Assembly: GCA_041301185.1 (NCBI GenBank)
Contig: JBFYSV010000260.1
Span: 1 to 17,866 of the forward strand
DNA: 17,866 nucleotides
Reading direction: 5' to 3'
Source: JAQBDA01 sp041301185
GTDB taxonomy: Bacteria; Chloroflexota; Anaerolineae; Anaerolineales; UBA4823
Each line of letters begins with the position of its first letter. Position 1 is the stretch's first letter. Made by a program: the position numbers and the translations under genes. Shown here one piece after another: positions 8,101 to 14,632 of this stretch. The notes under the pieces are model-generated. The model was not told the origin of the DNA and did not search any database. It saw only the letters and a program-made list of their open reading frames with translations.

Positions 8101-11100
8101 CGCTGCCCGCCGGATACCCAGCGGGTCATCTGGCTCTGGTTCAGCCTGCCCTGGTCATCGCTGACCGTCGCCTTGATGCGGTAGCTGCCGCCCACCGGGG
8201 TATCAAAGCTGCACGAGACCGGCTCGAGCTGCGAGCCGACCTTGCAGATCTGGATATCTGCCTCCACTTCCTGCCAGCTCCCGCCCTGGTATTTCCACTC
8301 CAGGCGGGCCGCCTGCACCTCCACCGGACGGTCTGCCACCGGCTTGCCGTCCAGGTCGGTGACGATCAGGTCGATCTTGATCGGCTCGCCGCGCTCCACA
8401 AAGGTGCGCTCGCTGCGCATGCCTATGTACAGGCTTGCCGGGTGGACCAGCAGGGTGGTGGTCGCGGTCCATGCCTGGCGATTGACGTCCATTACCGAGG
8501 CCTCCGCCAGCACGCTGTACGGGCGGGCTGCCGAAAACTGGTTGAAATTCAGGTCCAGGTAATGCGTCCCGCTGGCATCGGTCAGCCCATTGAAGGTCTC
8601 GTAAATCGTCTCCGGCGAGCCAGGCCACATCCCGGGGACCTTCTCTGCCATCATCCAGCCCCAGCCCCACCACGGTTCCCAGGTGCCGAAGATGAAATCC
8701 GGCCAGTTGGGCGGGGTGTAGCTGCTGGGAGTGGAGGACACCTGCCAGGTTACCTCGGCGTTGGGCAGCGCCCCGCCGGCATAGTATTTCGCCTCCACTG
8801 CTACCACGGCTTCATCCCCGGCAAAGTACGGCCCAGGGGTCTCATTGCGAGCGCTCACCTCGAACTCCGGGCGGCGGAACTCCTGCACCTGGAAGCTGTG
8901 ATAGAACTGGCTGCTGTCCAACCCGCTCAGGTCGCCCTGGGCGGTCAAGTTGACTTGCGTATAGCCCAGATTGGTCTGCTCGGGGATCTCGAAGACGAAG
9001 TCGAACCCTCCCAGAGCGTTGACCTCGGTGGTGCCGCTCCCCAGCAGGTTGCTTTGCGAGTCGTACACCTCGTAGGACACGCTGCTCACCGCCTCGCCCA
9101 CCAGCCCAACGTCGCCATCTTGCTTGCCGCCGATGTGCCGCAACCAGCCTTTCAGGTGCGCTTCCTCGCCGGGGCGGTACATCTGGCGGTCATCGAAGAC
9201 AAACCAGCGCAGCGTATCCAGCACCTGGCGCTGGCTCCAGGCGTCTTCACCCCAATAATAGGACGAGCGCGGCAGGAGCGCCTGGTCGGCTCCCTGGCGC
9301 GCCACCAGGTAGGTTGCCCCATCCGGGATGGCGAAGCGGGCCACGCCGTCTTCACCGCTGGTTGCCTGCAGGCCGGTATCCCCGGCCTGGATGCTCACCT
9401 CGGATAGCGGGGTACCGTCTTTTAGGGCAGTCGTCCAGGCGACCAGCTGGCTGTGATCGTTGAACGCATCCAGCCCGATCTGGGTCACCTGCACCCAGGT
9501 AACCACGTTTTGCCAGTAACGCTCGGGCTGGAACAATCCCTTGGGCGGGGTGACGATAACAATGAAGTGCCCGTAATCGCCGTCCATCCACTCGCTCAGG
9601 TCGATGCCGACCTCCACCAGCTTGTCCGAGACCGACTCGACCGGCAGGGTCTTATCCGCCACCAGCCTGCCGGGGGGCGAAGCCGGGCGGTCGGTGCGCT
9701 GGCCCTCGCGCAGGTAGCGCTGGAAATCAGGCCAATCCGCCGGCTGGACAGCGTAGATTTTCAGCTCCAGCTTGTTGTAGTTGATTGAGTACACCGAGAA
9801 AACCGGCTTGCTTGCAGCCGGGTCGAGGGTCACAAAGACCTTGTCCGAGCCGAACAGCATCGCCTCGGCAGAGCCCACCCGGAAGCTCACCCGGGTGTCC
9901 TCGCCCAGCTTCTGCCCGAAGATATCCTGGATCTCCCCGGATACGTCCACCGTGTAGGTGGTGCGTCCCTGGGTTGCCCCCTGGATGGTGAGCGTGGTGT
10001 CGTAGATATTCACCGATGCCCCGGGCAACTCCGGCTGGATGCGCAGCATGCCTTCCTGGTAAGCGTCCAGGTCGATCGGGTTATTGAAGCGGATATAAAA
10101 CGGCGTCAGCGGGCGGCATTCCTCATCGGACCATGAACAGCCATGATCATCGATTCGCAAGGGGGCGTAGGTATAGAAGGAGAAGGATTGTTCCCCCTGG
10201 GTGACCAGCGGTCCTTCCGCGGAGGGCGTCCCGGCACCGATGGTGACCGAGACCTGCGTATCCGCCGGCAGCGCCTCCTGCGGGCGGAAAACCAGCCAGC
10301 GCCCTTCCGGGAACTGTTTCACACGCTGGCTTATCTCTTCATCTGCCTGGATCTGCTCCTGGGTCGCCAGCTCTAACGCCACCTGCTGACCGCCAGCCTG
10401 CACCTGGATGGTTTCCAGGACTGCTGCCGGGTCGATGCGCTGGTCAAACGCCACAAAGATCAGCGGCTCCAGTGGCTGGGGGATGTCCTGCGGGAACGCA
10501 GACGCCAGCTTGGGCGGCGGCGTAGTGAAGCTCCACTCCACCGTCTCTGCCAGCACACCGCCCGTGGCGGATTTCGTGCCTGCCGGCACGCTCACCCGGT
10601 AGGCGGTGGCTTTAGGCAACCGGTCGATCAGCTCAGAATCGAATTCGAAAGTCAGGGTCTTCGTACCCAACCAGCGCCAGGTGCCTTCCAGGGCTGGCTC
10701 GATGCGCACCGGCACTTCCGCAGCCGCCAGCTCTTCCAGTGTGCCGAGCGGCACCATCGGCTGGTTGAAGCTCACGCTGATAAATGGTGCAATGGCGATC
10801 TCGCCCTCTGGCGCGTAGCGCAGCACTTCCAGGGCGCCTGCCGGAATTGTCTCCGGCGCAACCTCTTCCGGTGGGGGCGGGAAAGCCTCCTGGATCGTCT
10901 CGCCTGTGCGCGGCGGCGGGATGGGGTCGCCCGCCAGGCGGAAATCCACCTGGTCCTGCGGCTCGGTTACCATGCCTGGCAGCCGCCTCAGGATGGCCTC
11001 GATCTCCTCCTCCGATAATGGCTCTCCCGTCGCGACGGGCACTGCCTGTGGGGCTTGCGGCTGGGCTTGCCCTTCGCTCAACGAGATTGTTAATCGCTCT

Positions 11101-11306
11101 ACACCGGTCTGCATGCTGCCTGTGCCTCCCTGGGTTGTGGTTCCTCCGCCATCCAGCGGAATATCCTGGGTGCGACCGCCGGGCGCGGTCCGGTTGCGCA
11201 GAATGATCAATCCGGCTGCAACCACCAGAACCCCTAGCAGTGCCAGGCCTGCCACACCTCCCAGCAACCAATACTTTCTGGAGGAGCTCCTCGATGTTTC
11301 TTTCAT
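5169..11306 (-). CDS. Alpha-2-macroglobulin family protein with thioester motif
   Basis: This 2045-residue envelope protein probably traps or inhibits proteases. A basic N-terminus leads into a single membrane helix (about residues 13-36) with no lipobox Cys, so it is anchored by a helix rather than lipid. A Pro-rich stretch is followed by two or three Ig-like domains (about 157-480). A chain of MG domains comes next, including DRQMYRPGEEAHLKG near 705 and a VVVDEAILAL segment near 1240. A low-complexity Met/Ala/Pro stretch at about 1285-1320 sits where the bait region is expected. The thioester domain starts near 1530 with YPFECSEQ, giving C1545 and Q1548 for the thioester. A conserved C-terminal MG10-like domain ends in AKAEEMYSPEVFGRS. 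The ATG has AGAGGT six bases upstream. The usual partner PbpC (PBP1C) is not adjacent. Family assignment is firm; the protective role is inferred from E. coli YfhM. Confidence 0.95.
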   Translation of the reverse strand: MKETSRSSSRKYWLLGGVAGLALLGVLVVAAGLIILRNRTAPGGRTQDIPLDGGGTTTQGGTGSMQTGVERLTISLSEGQAQPQAPQAVPVATGEPLSEEEIEAILRRLPGMVTEPQDQVDFRLAGDPIPPPRTGETIQEAFPPPPEEVAPETIPAGALEVLRYAPEGEIAIAPFISVSFNQPMVPLGTLEELAAAEVPVRIEPALEGTWRWLGTKTLTFEFDSELIDRLPKATAYRVSVPAGTKSATGGVLAETVEWSFTTPPPKLASAFPQDIPQPLEPLIFVAFDQRIDPAAVLETIQVQAGGQQVALELATQEQIQADEEISQRVKQFPEGRWLVFRPQEALPADTQVSVTIGAGTPSAEGPLVTQGEQSFSFYTYAPLRIDDHGCSWSDEECRPLTPFYIRFNNPIDLDAYQEGMLRIQPELPGASVNIYDTTLTIQGATQGRTTYTVDVSGEIQDIFGQKLGEDTRVSFRVGSAEAMLFGSDKVFVTLDPAASKPVFSVYSINYNKLELKIYAVQPADWPDFQRYLREGQRTDRPASPPGRLVADKTLPVESVSDKLVEVGIDLSEWMDGDYGHFIVIVTPPKGLFQPERYWQNVVTWVQVTQIGLDAFNDHSQLVAWTTALKDGTPLSEVSIQAGDTGLQATSGEDGVARFAIPDGATYLVARQGADQALLPRSSYYWGEDAWSQRQVLDTLRWFVFDDRQMYRPGEEAHLKGWLRHIGGKQDGDVGLVGEAVSSVSYEVYDSQSNLLGSGTTEVNALGGFDFVFEIPEQTNLGYTQVNLTAQGDLSGLDSSQFYHSFQVQEFRRPEFEVSARNETPGPYFAGDEAVVAVEAKYYAGGALPNAEVTWQVSSTPSSYTPPNWPDFIFGTWEPWWGWGWMMAEKVPGMWPGSPETIYETFNGLTDASGTHYLDLNFNQFSAARPYSVLAEASVMDVNRQAWTATTTLLVHPASLYIGMRSERTFVERGEPIKIDLIVTDLDGKPVADRPVEVQAARLEWKYQGGSWQEVEADIQICKVGSQLEPVSCSFDTPVGGSYRIKATVSDDQGRLNQSQMTRWVSGGQRPPARNVEMEQVTLIPDKESYQPGEVAQILVQAPFSPAEGLLTVSRSGILYTQRFQITDGTTTLQVPIEEAHIPNLNIQVDLAGSAQRTDDQGVARRDLPPRPAFASGQLNLSIPPLQRTLSLQVTPAALELEPGGETTIDVLLKDASGQAVPGAELAVVVVDEAILALSNYQLGDPLSVFYAERPADLASNYSRASIVLIDPLSLAQQARDDLLAKAVEQPAMEAMPAAGAPMPTMTAMDSMGNAEQAQAEGTPIRVRTDFNPLAVFSPAVQTDESGYAQVPVKLPDNLTRYRVMVVAVDASGKHFGTGESNLTARLALMVRPSAPRFLNFGDQFELPVVLQNQTDEEMQVELVVQASNIQLIGNSGVRVSVPARDRVEVRFPATTQNAGTARFQIAAVAGESADAASIELPVYTPATTEAFATYGVLDEGAIFQPVDSPQGVFPQYGGLEISTSSTALQALTDAVLYLVSYPFECSEQLASRVLAVAALRDVLTAFNAEGLPSPEAMEAAVQRDIETLQSMQNSDGGFPYWRRGQDSIPINTIHVAHALQRAEAKGFVVPAEMKASVLDYLRQIESHYPDWYGQRIRWTLSAYALYARDLLSDSDPQKAMNLLDEAGLDKLGMEAIGWLWPVLLDAPGTSEDLQAIRDHVNNRVVETAGAANFTTEYDDQTYLLLSSDRRTDAILLDALIQDNPQHDLIPKLVNGLLAQRTRGRWGNTQENVFVLLSLDRYFNTYEAQTPDFVARIWLGETYAGSHEYRGRTTERHETTIPMAYLVDEGLGGGATQDLAISKEGAGRLYYRLGLRYAPSDLELDPLDMGFVVQRSYEGLDNPEDVYQDSDGVWHIRAGAKVRVRISLVADNRRYHVALVDPLPAGLEIVNPALAVSGSTPQDPSNPDYRYGWWWWGTWYEHQNLRDERAEAFTSLLWDGVYQYTYIARATTPGRFVAPPAKAEEMYSPEVFGRSGSDIVIVETGN

Positions 11307-11312
11307 AACCGC

Positions 11313-11351
11313 ACCTCTTAATTATAGATATTCCGCTGATGCATAATTATA
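11313..11351 (-). promoter_or_regulatory. Promoter -10 and ribosome binding site of the macroglobulin gene
   Basis: On the minus strand TATAAT occurs at 11351-11346 and again at 11326-11321. The upstream copy leaves room for a leader carrying the AGAGGT ribosome site (11318-11313), six bases before the ATG. The second copy would start transcription on top of the ribosome site and is less likely. No convincing -35 box was found. Confidence 0.45.
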
Positions 11352-11404
11352 TGCTACACCTCCTAGACGCCGCCATAGGAAATTTCGTTCCCCTGCCCGG
11401 GACT

Positions 11405-11442
11405 GCAATAAAAGCTGGCAGGCTATGCCAGCCTGCCAGCTT
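11405..11442 (-). terminator. Intrinsic terminator of the thioredoxin-TPR gene
   Basis: A perfect 12-bp stem (11412-11423 with 11431-11442, seven-base loop) is followed on the minus strand by TTTTATT. It lies 28 bases past the stop codon of the thioredoxin-TPR gene. It separates that gene from the macroglobulin gene, which must then have its own promoter. Confidence 0.85.
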
Positions 11443-11470
11443 GATGATCAAATCATTGGGAAATCTAATC

Positions 11471-12304
11471 TTAGAACAGCACCGAAGCCAGCTCCTTGCG
11501 GTACTCGCTGGTGAGCGGGTTGTCTTCACCCATGATCTCGAAAATCCCCAGGATCACCTTGCGCGCTGCTCCGTCTCGGTAGGTCTTCTTCTCGCGCAGC
11601 AGGTCCAGCAAGCCGTCCAGGGCGGCGGGCAGGTTGCCGCGTTGCACCAGGCGTACCGCCCGGTTGAAAGCTGCATCCAGCGGATCGTCGCTCCATTCTT
11701 CGCCGTTGCCCTGGCGGTGCAGCGCTTCTGCCAGCGGCAGCATCGTCATGGCGGTGCTGAACTCCCGGCTGGCGGGGAAGTTGCGCAGGATATTGAGCGC
11801 TTCGCCGCTCTGGCCCAGCACCAGCAGGCTGCGCGCCAGCCCCAGCAGGGCGGTGGGGTGCTGCGGATTTTGCGCCAGCACCTGGTGGAATACCTGCTCG
11901 GCGCTGCGCCATTGTTCCAGCTTGAGCATGCTCTGTCCCTTTTCCAGGGTCAGGTCCAGCTCGCTGGGCGCCAGCCCCCGGACGAACTCGCGCAGCTTGG
12001 GCTCGGGGATCACCCCCACAAACTCGGAAACCACCCGTCCATCCCGAAATGCTTTCACCGATGGGATGCTGTACACGTTGTATTGCTTCGCCAGCTTGGG
12101 GTTGTTGTCTACGTCGACCTTCGCCAGGCGGAACGCTCCCTGAGATTCGAGCGCCAGCCGCTCCAGCATCGGTCCGAGCGTGCGGCAGGGGATGCACCAT
12201 TCTGCCCAGAAATCCACCACCACCGGCATCTGCTGCGAGTATGCCAGGACGTCGTACTCAAAACTGCCTTCAGTGACGTCGATAATATTGTCTGAAGCCA
12301 TCAT
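11471..12304 (-). CDS. ybbN: Thioredoxin-TPR protein, YbbN/CnoX-like
   Basis: This 277-residue cytoplasmic protein has an N-terminal thioredoxin domain (about 1-110) with WAEWCIPC, redox Cys 37 and 40, and the cis-Pro loop SIPS (P81). A TPR-like helical C-terminus runs from about 113 to 277. This is the architecture of YbbN/CnoX, a holdase co-chaperone that works with the chaperonin and DnaK systems under oxidative stress. The CxxC pair is complete, unlike E. coli YbbN, which lacks it; the centre is CIPC rather than the classical CGPC. The start was chosen at the first of two adjacent ATGs because GGAG lies seven bases upstream. A longer reading from a TTG at 12358 adds 18 residues with no ribosome site. 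It ends in a strong terminator and is divergent from the flavin reductase gene. Confidence 0.88.
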   Translation of the reverse strand: MMASDNIIDVTEGSFEYDVLAYSQQMPVVVDFWAEWCIPCRTLGPMLERLALESQGAFRLAKVDVDNNPKLAKQYNVYSIPSVKAFRDGRVVSEFVGVIPEPKLREFVRGLAPSELDLTLEKGQSMLKLEQWRSAEQVFHQVLAQNPQHPTALLGLARSLLVLGQSGEALNILRNFPASREFSTAMTMLPLAEALHRQGNGEEWSDDPLDAAFNRAVRLVQRGNLPAALDGLLDLLREKKTYRDGAARKVILGIFEIMGEDNPLTSEYRKELASVLF

Positions 12305-12426
12305 ATTTTCACTCCATTGTCGGGTACCACTCAACTCTATTTTACCAATACCAGTCAATTATTTGCTGACAATTACCTAAATTCTGAGTATCATACCATC
12401 CCGGAGCTGCCTGTGGAGAAAACCCC

Positions 12427-12523
12427 AATAATAATTATTATATTTCTAATAATAATCTAACGCAGGTCGCCCGGCTCTGCGGGTATAATCCCGCTACATT
12501 CCCATACCTTACGCATCCAGGAG
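12427..12523 (+). promoter_or_regulatory. Promoter region of the flavin-reductase gene with AT-rich upstream element
   Basis: TATAAT at 12484-12489 is a consensus -10 box. The -35 position (about 12461-12466) is poor. A nearly pure A/T tract at 12427-12458 lies where an UP element would contact RNA polymerase alpha subunits. It contains the perfect 14-bp palindrome ataataattattat (12428-12441). AGGAG at 12519-12523 is eight bases before the ATG. The same tract could also serve the divergent thioredoxin-TPR gene, whose own promoter I could not place. Confidence 0.5.
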
Positions 12524-12531
12524 ATACACTT

Positions 12532-13023
12532 ATGCCGGACGATCCCATCAAAGACGCTCTCAAGCGCATTCCATACGGATTTTACGCCATCACCAGCCGA
12601 GCCGGTGATGACCGCAACGCGATGGTCGCCAACTGGCTGACCCAGGTCTCATACGAGCCGCGCCTGGTTGCGGTTGGCGTGCAAAAGACCAGCTATTCCC
12701 GCGCCATGATCGAGCAGGGCGGTGTGTTTGTGATCAATATCTTCCTCCAATCAGACGCGGAGGCTATCAAACCCTACACCAAGGGCCGGGCGAAGAACCC
12801 GCAGAAGATGGAGAACGCGGCGTACACCCCATCCTTGCTGACCGGTTGCCCGGTGCTGGCTGGGGCGGCTGCTTACCTGGAATGCCGGGTGGTTGCCATC
12901 CACGAGAATGGCGGCGATCACAGCCTGGTGGTTGGCGAAGTGATCGGCGCCGAGATCATCAAGCCAGGCGAGGCCAGCGATACCCTCAACCTGCCCGCCT
13001 TGGGCTGGTCGTATGCGGGATAA
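12532..13023 (+). CDS. Flavin reductase-like, FMN-binding split-barrel protein
   Basis: This 163-residue protein matches the flavin reductase-like domain family across its whole length. It begins with a short IPYGFYAITSR strand, then a stretch around NAMVANWLTQVSYEP, where FMN phosphate and ring contacts lie in this family. SYSRAMIEQGGVFVINIF follows, then a CPVLAGAAAYLECRV strand and HSLVVGEVIGAEI near the end. Members bind FMN and either reduce free flavin with NAD(P)H for a partner oxygenase or act as small flavoprotein oxidoreductases. No partner oxygenase is nearby, so the electron acceptor is unknown. The ATG has AGGAG eight bases upstream. The stop codon is immediately followed by the stop codon of the opposing gene, with no base between. 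Confidence 0.85.
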   Translation: MPDDPIKDALKRIPYGFYAITSRAGDDRNAMVANWLTQVSYEPRLVAVGVQKTSYSRAMIEQGGVFVINIFLQSDAEAIKPYTKGRAKNPQKMENAAYTPSLLTGCPVLAGAAAYLECRVVAIHENGGDHSLVVGEVIGAEIIKPGEASDTLNLPALGWSYAG

Positions 13024-13458
13024 TCATCCATCTCCATCCCCCTCGCCCGTATCGGTCATCCCGGGCTGCTCCACCGCCAGCACCTCCCCGTGCAGGTTAA
13101 TCCGCACCCGGAAGCCCATCATGCCCATATAGGCGCGGGCATCCTCGGGGATGCCAGTGTCTAATAGTGTTTCGAAGTGATCCTCGATCTGCTTGAGCTG
13201 GCTAGCCATCATTGCCACCGAGAAGATATCCTCCTGTCCCAGCATCTTGGCAGCCTGCTCGGAGATGATATCCTCGTGTCCCTCGATCATCTCGTGCATC
13301 GACTCCAGCACCTGCCGGTCGACCTGCTCCGAGGGGATGTGCCGGCGGAAGCCGTTGTCATCCACCACATAACACGGCTCATCGCCCACGTATGCCAGCC
13401 CAACCGGGCGGTCGTACTCGTCCACTACCAATCCTTCAAATAACGCTTTGCGTGCCAT
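13024..13458 (-). CDS. Conserved-looking hypothetical protein, 144 residues
   Basis: I do not recognise a named family. The protein is acidic and soluble, with no signal peptide or membrane helix. The first 45 residues look like beta strands: FEGLVVDEYDRPVGLAYVGD, then PCYVVDDNGFRRHIP. The middle (about 46-105) is strongly helical and Met/Glu-rich. The tail returns to a strand (FRVRINLHGEVLAVEQPG) and ends in an acidic Gly/Asp stretch. A PRC-barrel-like fold for the N-terminal strands is a guess only. It is probably a real gene because its composition is protein-like, it fills the space exactly up to the opposing stop codon, and it has a plausible -10 box. The start at ATG 13458 lacks a properly spaced ribosome site. 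Confidence 0.7.
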   Translation of the reverse strand: MARKALFEGLVVDEYDRPVGLAYVGDEPCYVVDDNGFRRHIPSEQVDRQVLESMHEMIEGHEDIISEQAAKMLGQEDIFSVAMMASQLKQIEDHFETLLDTGIPEDARAYMGMMGFRVRINLHGEVLAVEQPGMTDTGEGDGDG

Positions 13459-13471
13459 ACCCCCTATAATA
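13459..13471 (-). promoter_or_regulatory. Possible leaderless promoter of the 144-residue gene
   Basis: On the minus strand TATTAT (13471-13466) ends seven bases before the ATG. The expected transcription start therefore falls at or next to the A of the start codon. The G-run between them is too close to the ATG to act as a normal ribosome site. No good -35 box is seen. Confidence 0.35.
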
Positions 13472-13484
13472 CCAAAGAAATGGT

Positions 13485-13550
13485 CTCGCCACAGAGAACA
13501 CAGAGGACCCAGAGTGATTATTAATAAATCTCTGATGTCTCTGTGGTGAG
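13485..13550. repeat. Imperfect hairpin of the CACAGAGAA repeat family
   Basis: Arms 13485-13505 and 13530-13550 are complementary at most of 21 positions, with a 24-base AT-rich loop. Each arm shows a 9-base rhythm of the CACAGAGAA type. It lies just upstream of the 144-residue gene on the minus strand. Confidence 0.65.
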
Positions 13551-13604
13551 ATGTCCTTCTACTTCACGAAGACCGGTTCGCTCAGGACGAGGCGGTAGAG
13601 ATTG

Positions 13605-13689
13605 AACCGCAAAGAGCGCCAAAGAGCCTATGAGCGGTAGAGACGTAGCATGCTACGTCTCTACTTCGTGATCTCTTCTCTTTGCGGTT
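13605..13689. repeat. Nested palindrome with perfect 28-bp core
   Basis: A perfect 28-bp palindrome (13637-13664; half-site GTAGAGACGTAGCA) has no loop. It sits inside a second perfect 12-bp inverted repeat, AACCGCAAAGAG at 13605-13616 with its complement at 13678-13689. As DNA it could extrude a cruciform; as RNA it would form a long double hairpin. The word GCGGTAGAGA also occurs at 13592, just outside. No open reading frame of note is inside. Confidence 0.85.
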
Positions 13690-13699
13690 AATAGATTTT

Positions 13700-13730
13700 C
13701 TCTGTGCTCTCTGCGTCTCTGTGGTTAATC
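13700..13730. repeat. Solitary arm of the CTCTGTG repeat family
   Basis: A tandem-like CTCTGTG, CTCTCTGCG, TCTCTGTGG series ends in TTAATC. It closely matches 15153-15176 and is the complement of the arms at 13489-13512. Its last bases overlap the stop codon of the CADD-family gene. Confidence 0.6.
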
Positions 13731-14406
13731 AATCTATCCCGGTTTCGGCGCACACTCCATCCAGCAGGCCCCAATATGCAGCAAGCGCTTGCTGTGCAGC
13801 CTGGAGCACCTCAGCCTCCGTCGTTCCATTCGCCAGGCAGTGGAGCAGCGCCTTGCGCTCACCCTGGCGATGGCGCAGGTCGGCTTCGGCGTGCACCTCG
13901 AAATAAGCCAGGGTCTGAGGGTCGTCGATCCCGTAGAGCAATTTCAAACCATCGGCTTTCTGCCGGGACACCTGCGGCTGTTGCGACTCGTAGGCATACA
14001 GCCCTGCCAGGCCTGCCGGGGTGCTCTCTTGTGCCAGGCGATTGAATGTGTCCACGGCATTTTGCGCCGCCGGATGGGGGAGTGTCTTCGCCACTTCATC
14101 CCGATTCATCCCCAGCCCTTCGGCAAAATCCAGCCACAGCTCAGGGTGCGCCTTCGGTACGCCTAGCTCCTCAGCCAGGTTCTCCTCCAGCTCGGCGCGT
14201 ACCAGTGGGTCGCTGGCGCCTTGTAAGGTAGCCTGCACGTATCCCGGGAATGCAACTACATGCGGGTAATACACCTGGGCGTAGATAGCCAGCTGCTGGC
14301 GGGTCAATTCCCCCTGGCGCCATGCCCGGTAAAACGGGTGCTCCAGAATCGAGCGCCGTGCGATGAATTGATCGAGCTTCTCCAGTGTTAAGGTTGCCTT
14401 GTCCAT
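13729..14406 (-). CDS. CADD-family haem-oxygenase-fold diiron protein, candidate p-aminobenzoate synthase
   Basis: This 225-residue cytoplasmic all-helical protein belongs to the TenA/PqqC/CADD group. The best-studied member, Chlamydia trachomatis CADD, is proposed to be a self-sacrificing dimetal oxygenase that makes p-aminobenzoate for folate from one of its own tyrosines. All the key residues appear here: E80, H87, E140, H172, D176 and H179 as metal ligands, Y26 in HPFYRAW as the donated tyrosine, and K150 as the proposed amino donor. Spacing agrees with Chlamydia CADD to within one or two residues, as I recall its numbering. The ATG at 14406 has AGGAGG five bases upstream. A longer reading from a TTG at 14460 has none. 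No folate gene is adjacent. The family is confident; the reaction is inferred. Confidence 0.88.
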   Translation of the reverse strand: MDKATLTLEKLDQFIARRSILEHPFYRAWRQGELTRQQLAIYAQVYYPHVVAFPGYVQATLQGASDPLVRAELEENLAEELGVPKAHPELWLDFAEGLGMNRDEVAKTLPHPAAQNAVDTFNRLAQESTPAGLAGLYAYESQQPQVSRQKADGLKLLYGIDDPQTLAYFEVHAEADLRHRQGERKALLHCLANGTTEAEVLQAAQQALAAYWGLLDGVCAETGID

Positions 14407-14411
14407 GCCTG

Positions 14412-14449
14412 CCTCCTGAGTAATATGGATAGATATTGTCTGAATTATA
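14412..14449 (-). promoter_or_regulatory. Promoter -10 and ribosome binding site of the CADD-family gene
   Basis: TATAAT on the minus strand at 14449-14444 is a full -10 match. AGGAGG at 14417-14412 lies five bases before the ATG and decides the start. The leader would be about 30 bases. No good -35 box is visible. Confidence 0.6.
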
Positions 14450-14530
14450 CCTGAGGACAACCCCTTTAGGATGTCCTGGTTGGCAAATGCTTCCCTCAGG
14501 AATTTCTCACTTGGACTGCATAACTGCTAC

Positions 14531-14536
14531 TATAAT
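14531..14536 (+). promoter_or_regulatory. Possible -10 box upstream of the truncated methyltransferase
   Basis: TATAAT lies about 97 bases before the ATG. The nearest -35-like word, TTGGAC, is only 14 bases upstream of it, which is too close, so the promoter is doubtful. No ribosome site precedes the ATG. Confidence 0.3.
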
Positions 14537-14632
14537 ATCTGCCAGCCGTTGAGCAGGAGTAAATTACCCATAGGTTCGCGACCGGCGGATGAACCACAGC
14601 AGGGATAAAATCGGCACCAAAGAAAACCATGC

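Noticed and set aside
7776..9407. 543-codon plus-strand open frame inside the macroglobulin gene
   Set aside because: It is antisense to a gene with clear domain motifs. Its translation is rich in His, Arg, Gly and Leu with no recognisable motif, as expected from the complement of GC-rich codons.
11339..12295. 318-codon plus-strand open frame
   Set aside because: It lies across the terminator and the whole thioredoxin-TPR gene in antisense. The minus-strand protein has an intact thioredoxin active site, so this frame is a shadow.
13485..13730. CRISPR array
   Set aside because: Repeat words are short, degenerate and inverted rather than direct, with no regular spacers and no cas genes.
14407..14460. 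18-residue extension of the CADD-family protein from a TTG
   Set aside because: The extension contains the TATAAT box, and the strong AGGAGG site lies within it, positioned for the ATG at 14406.
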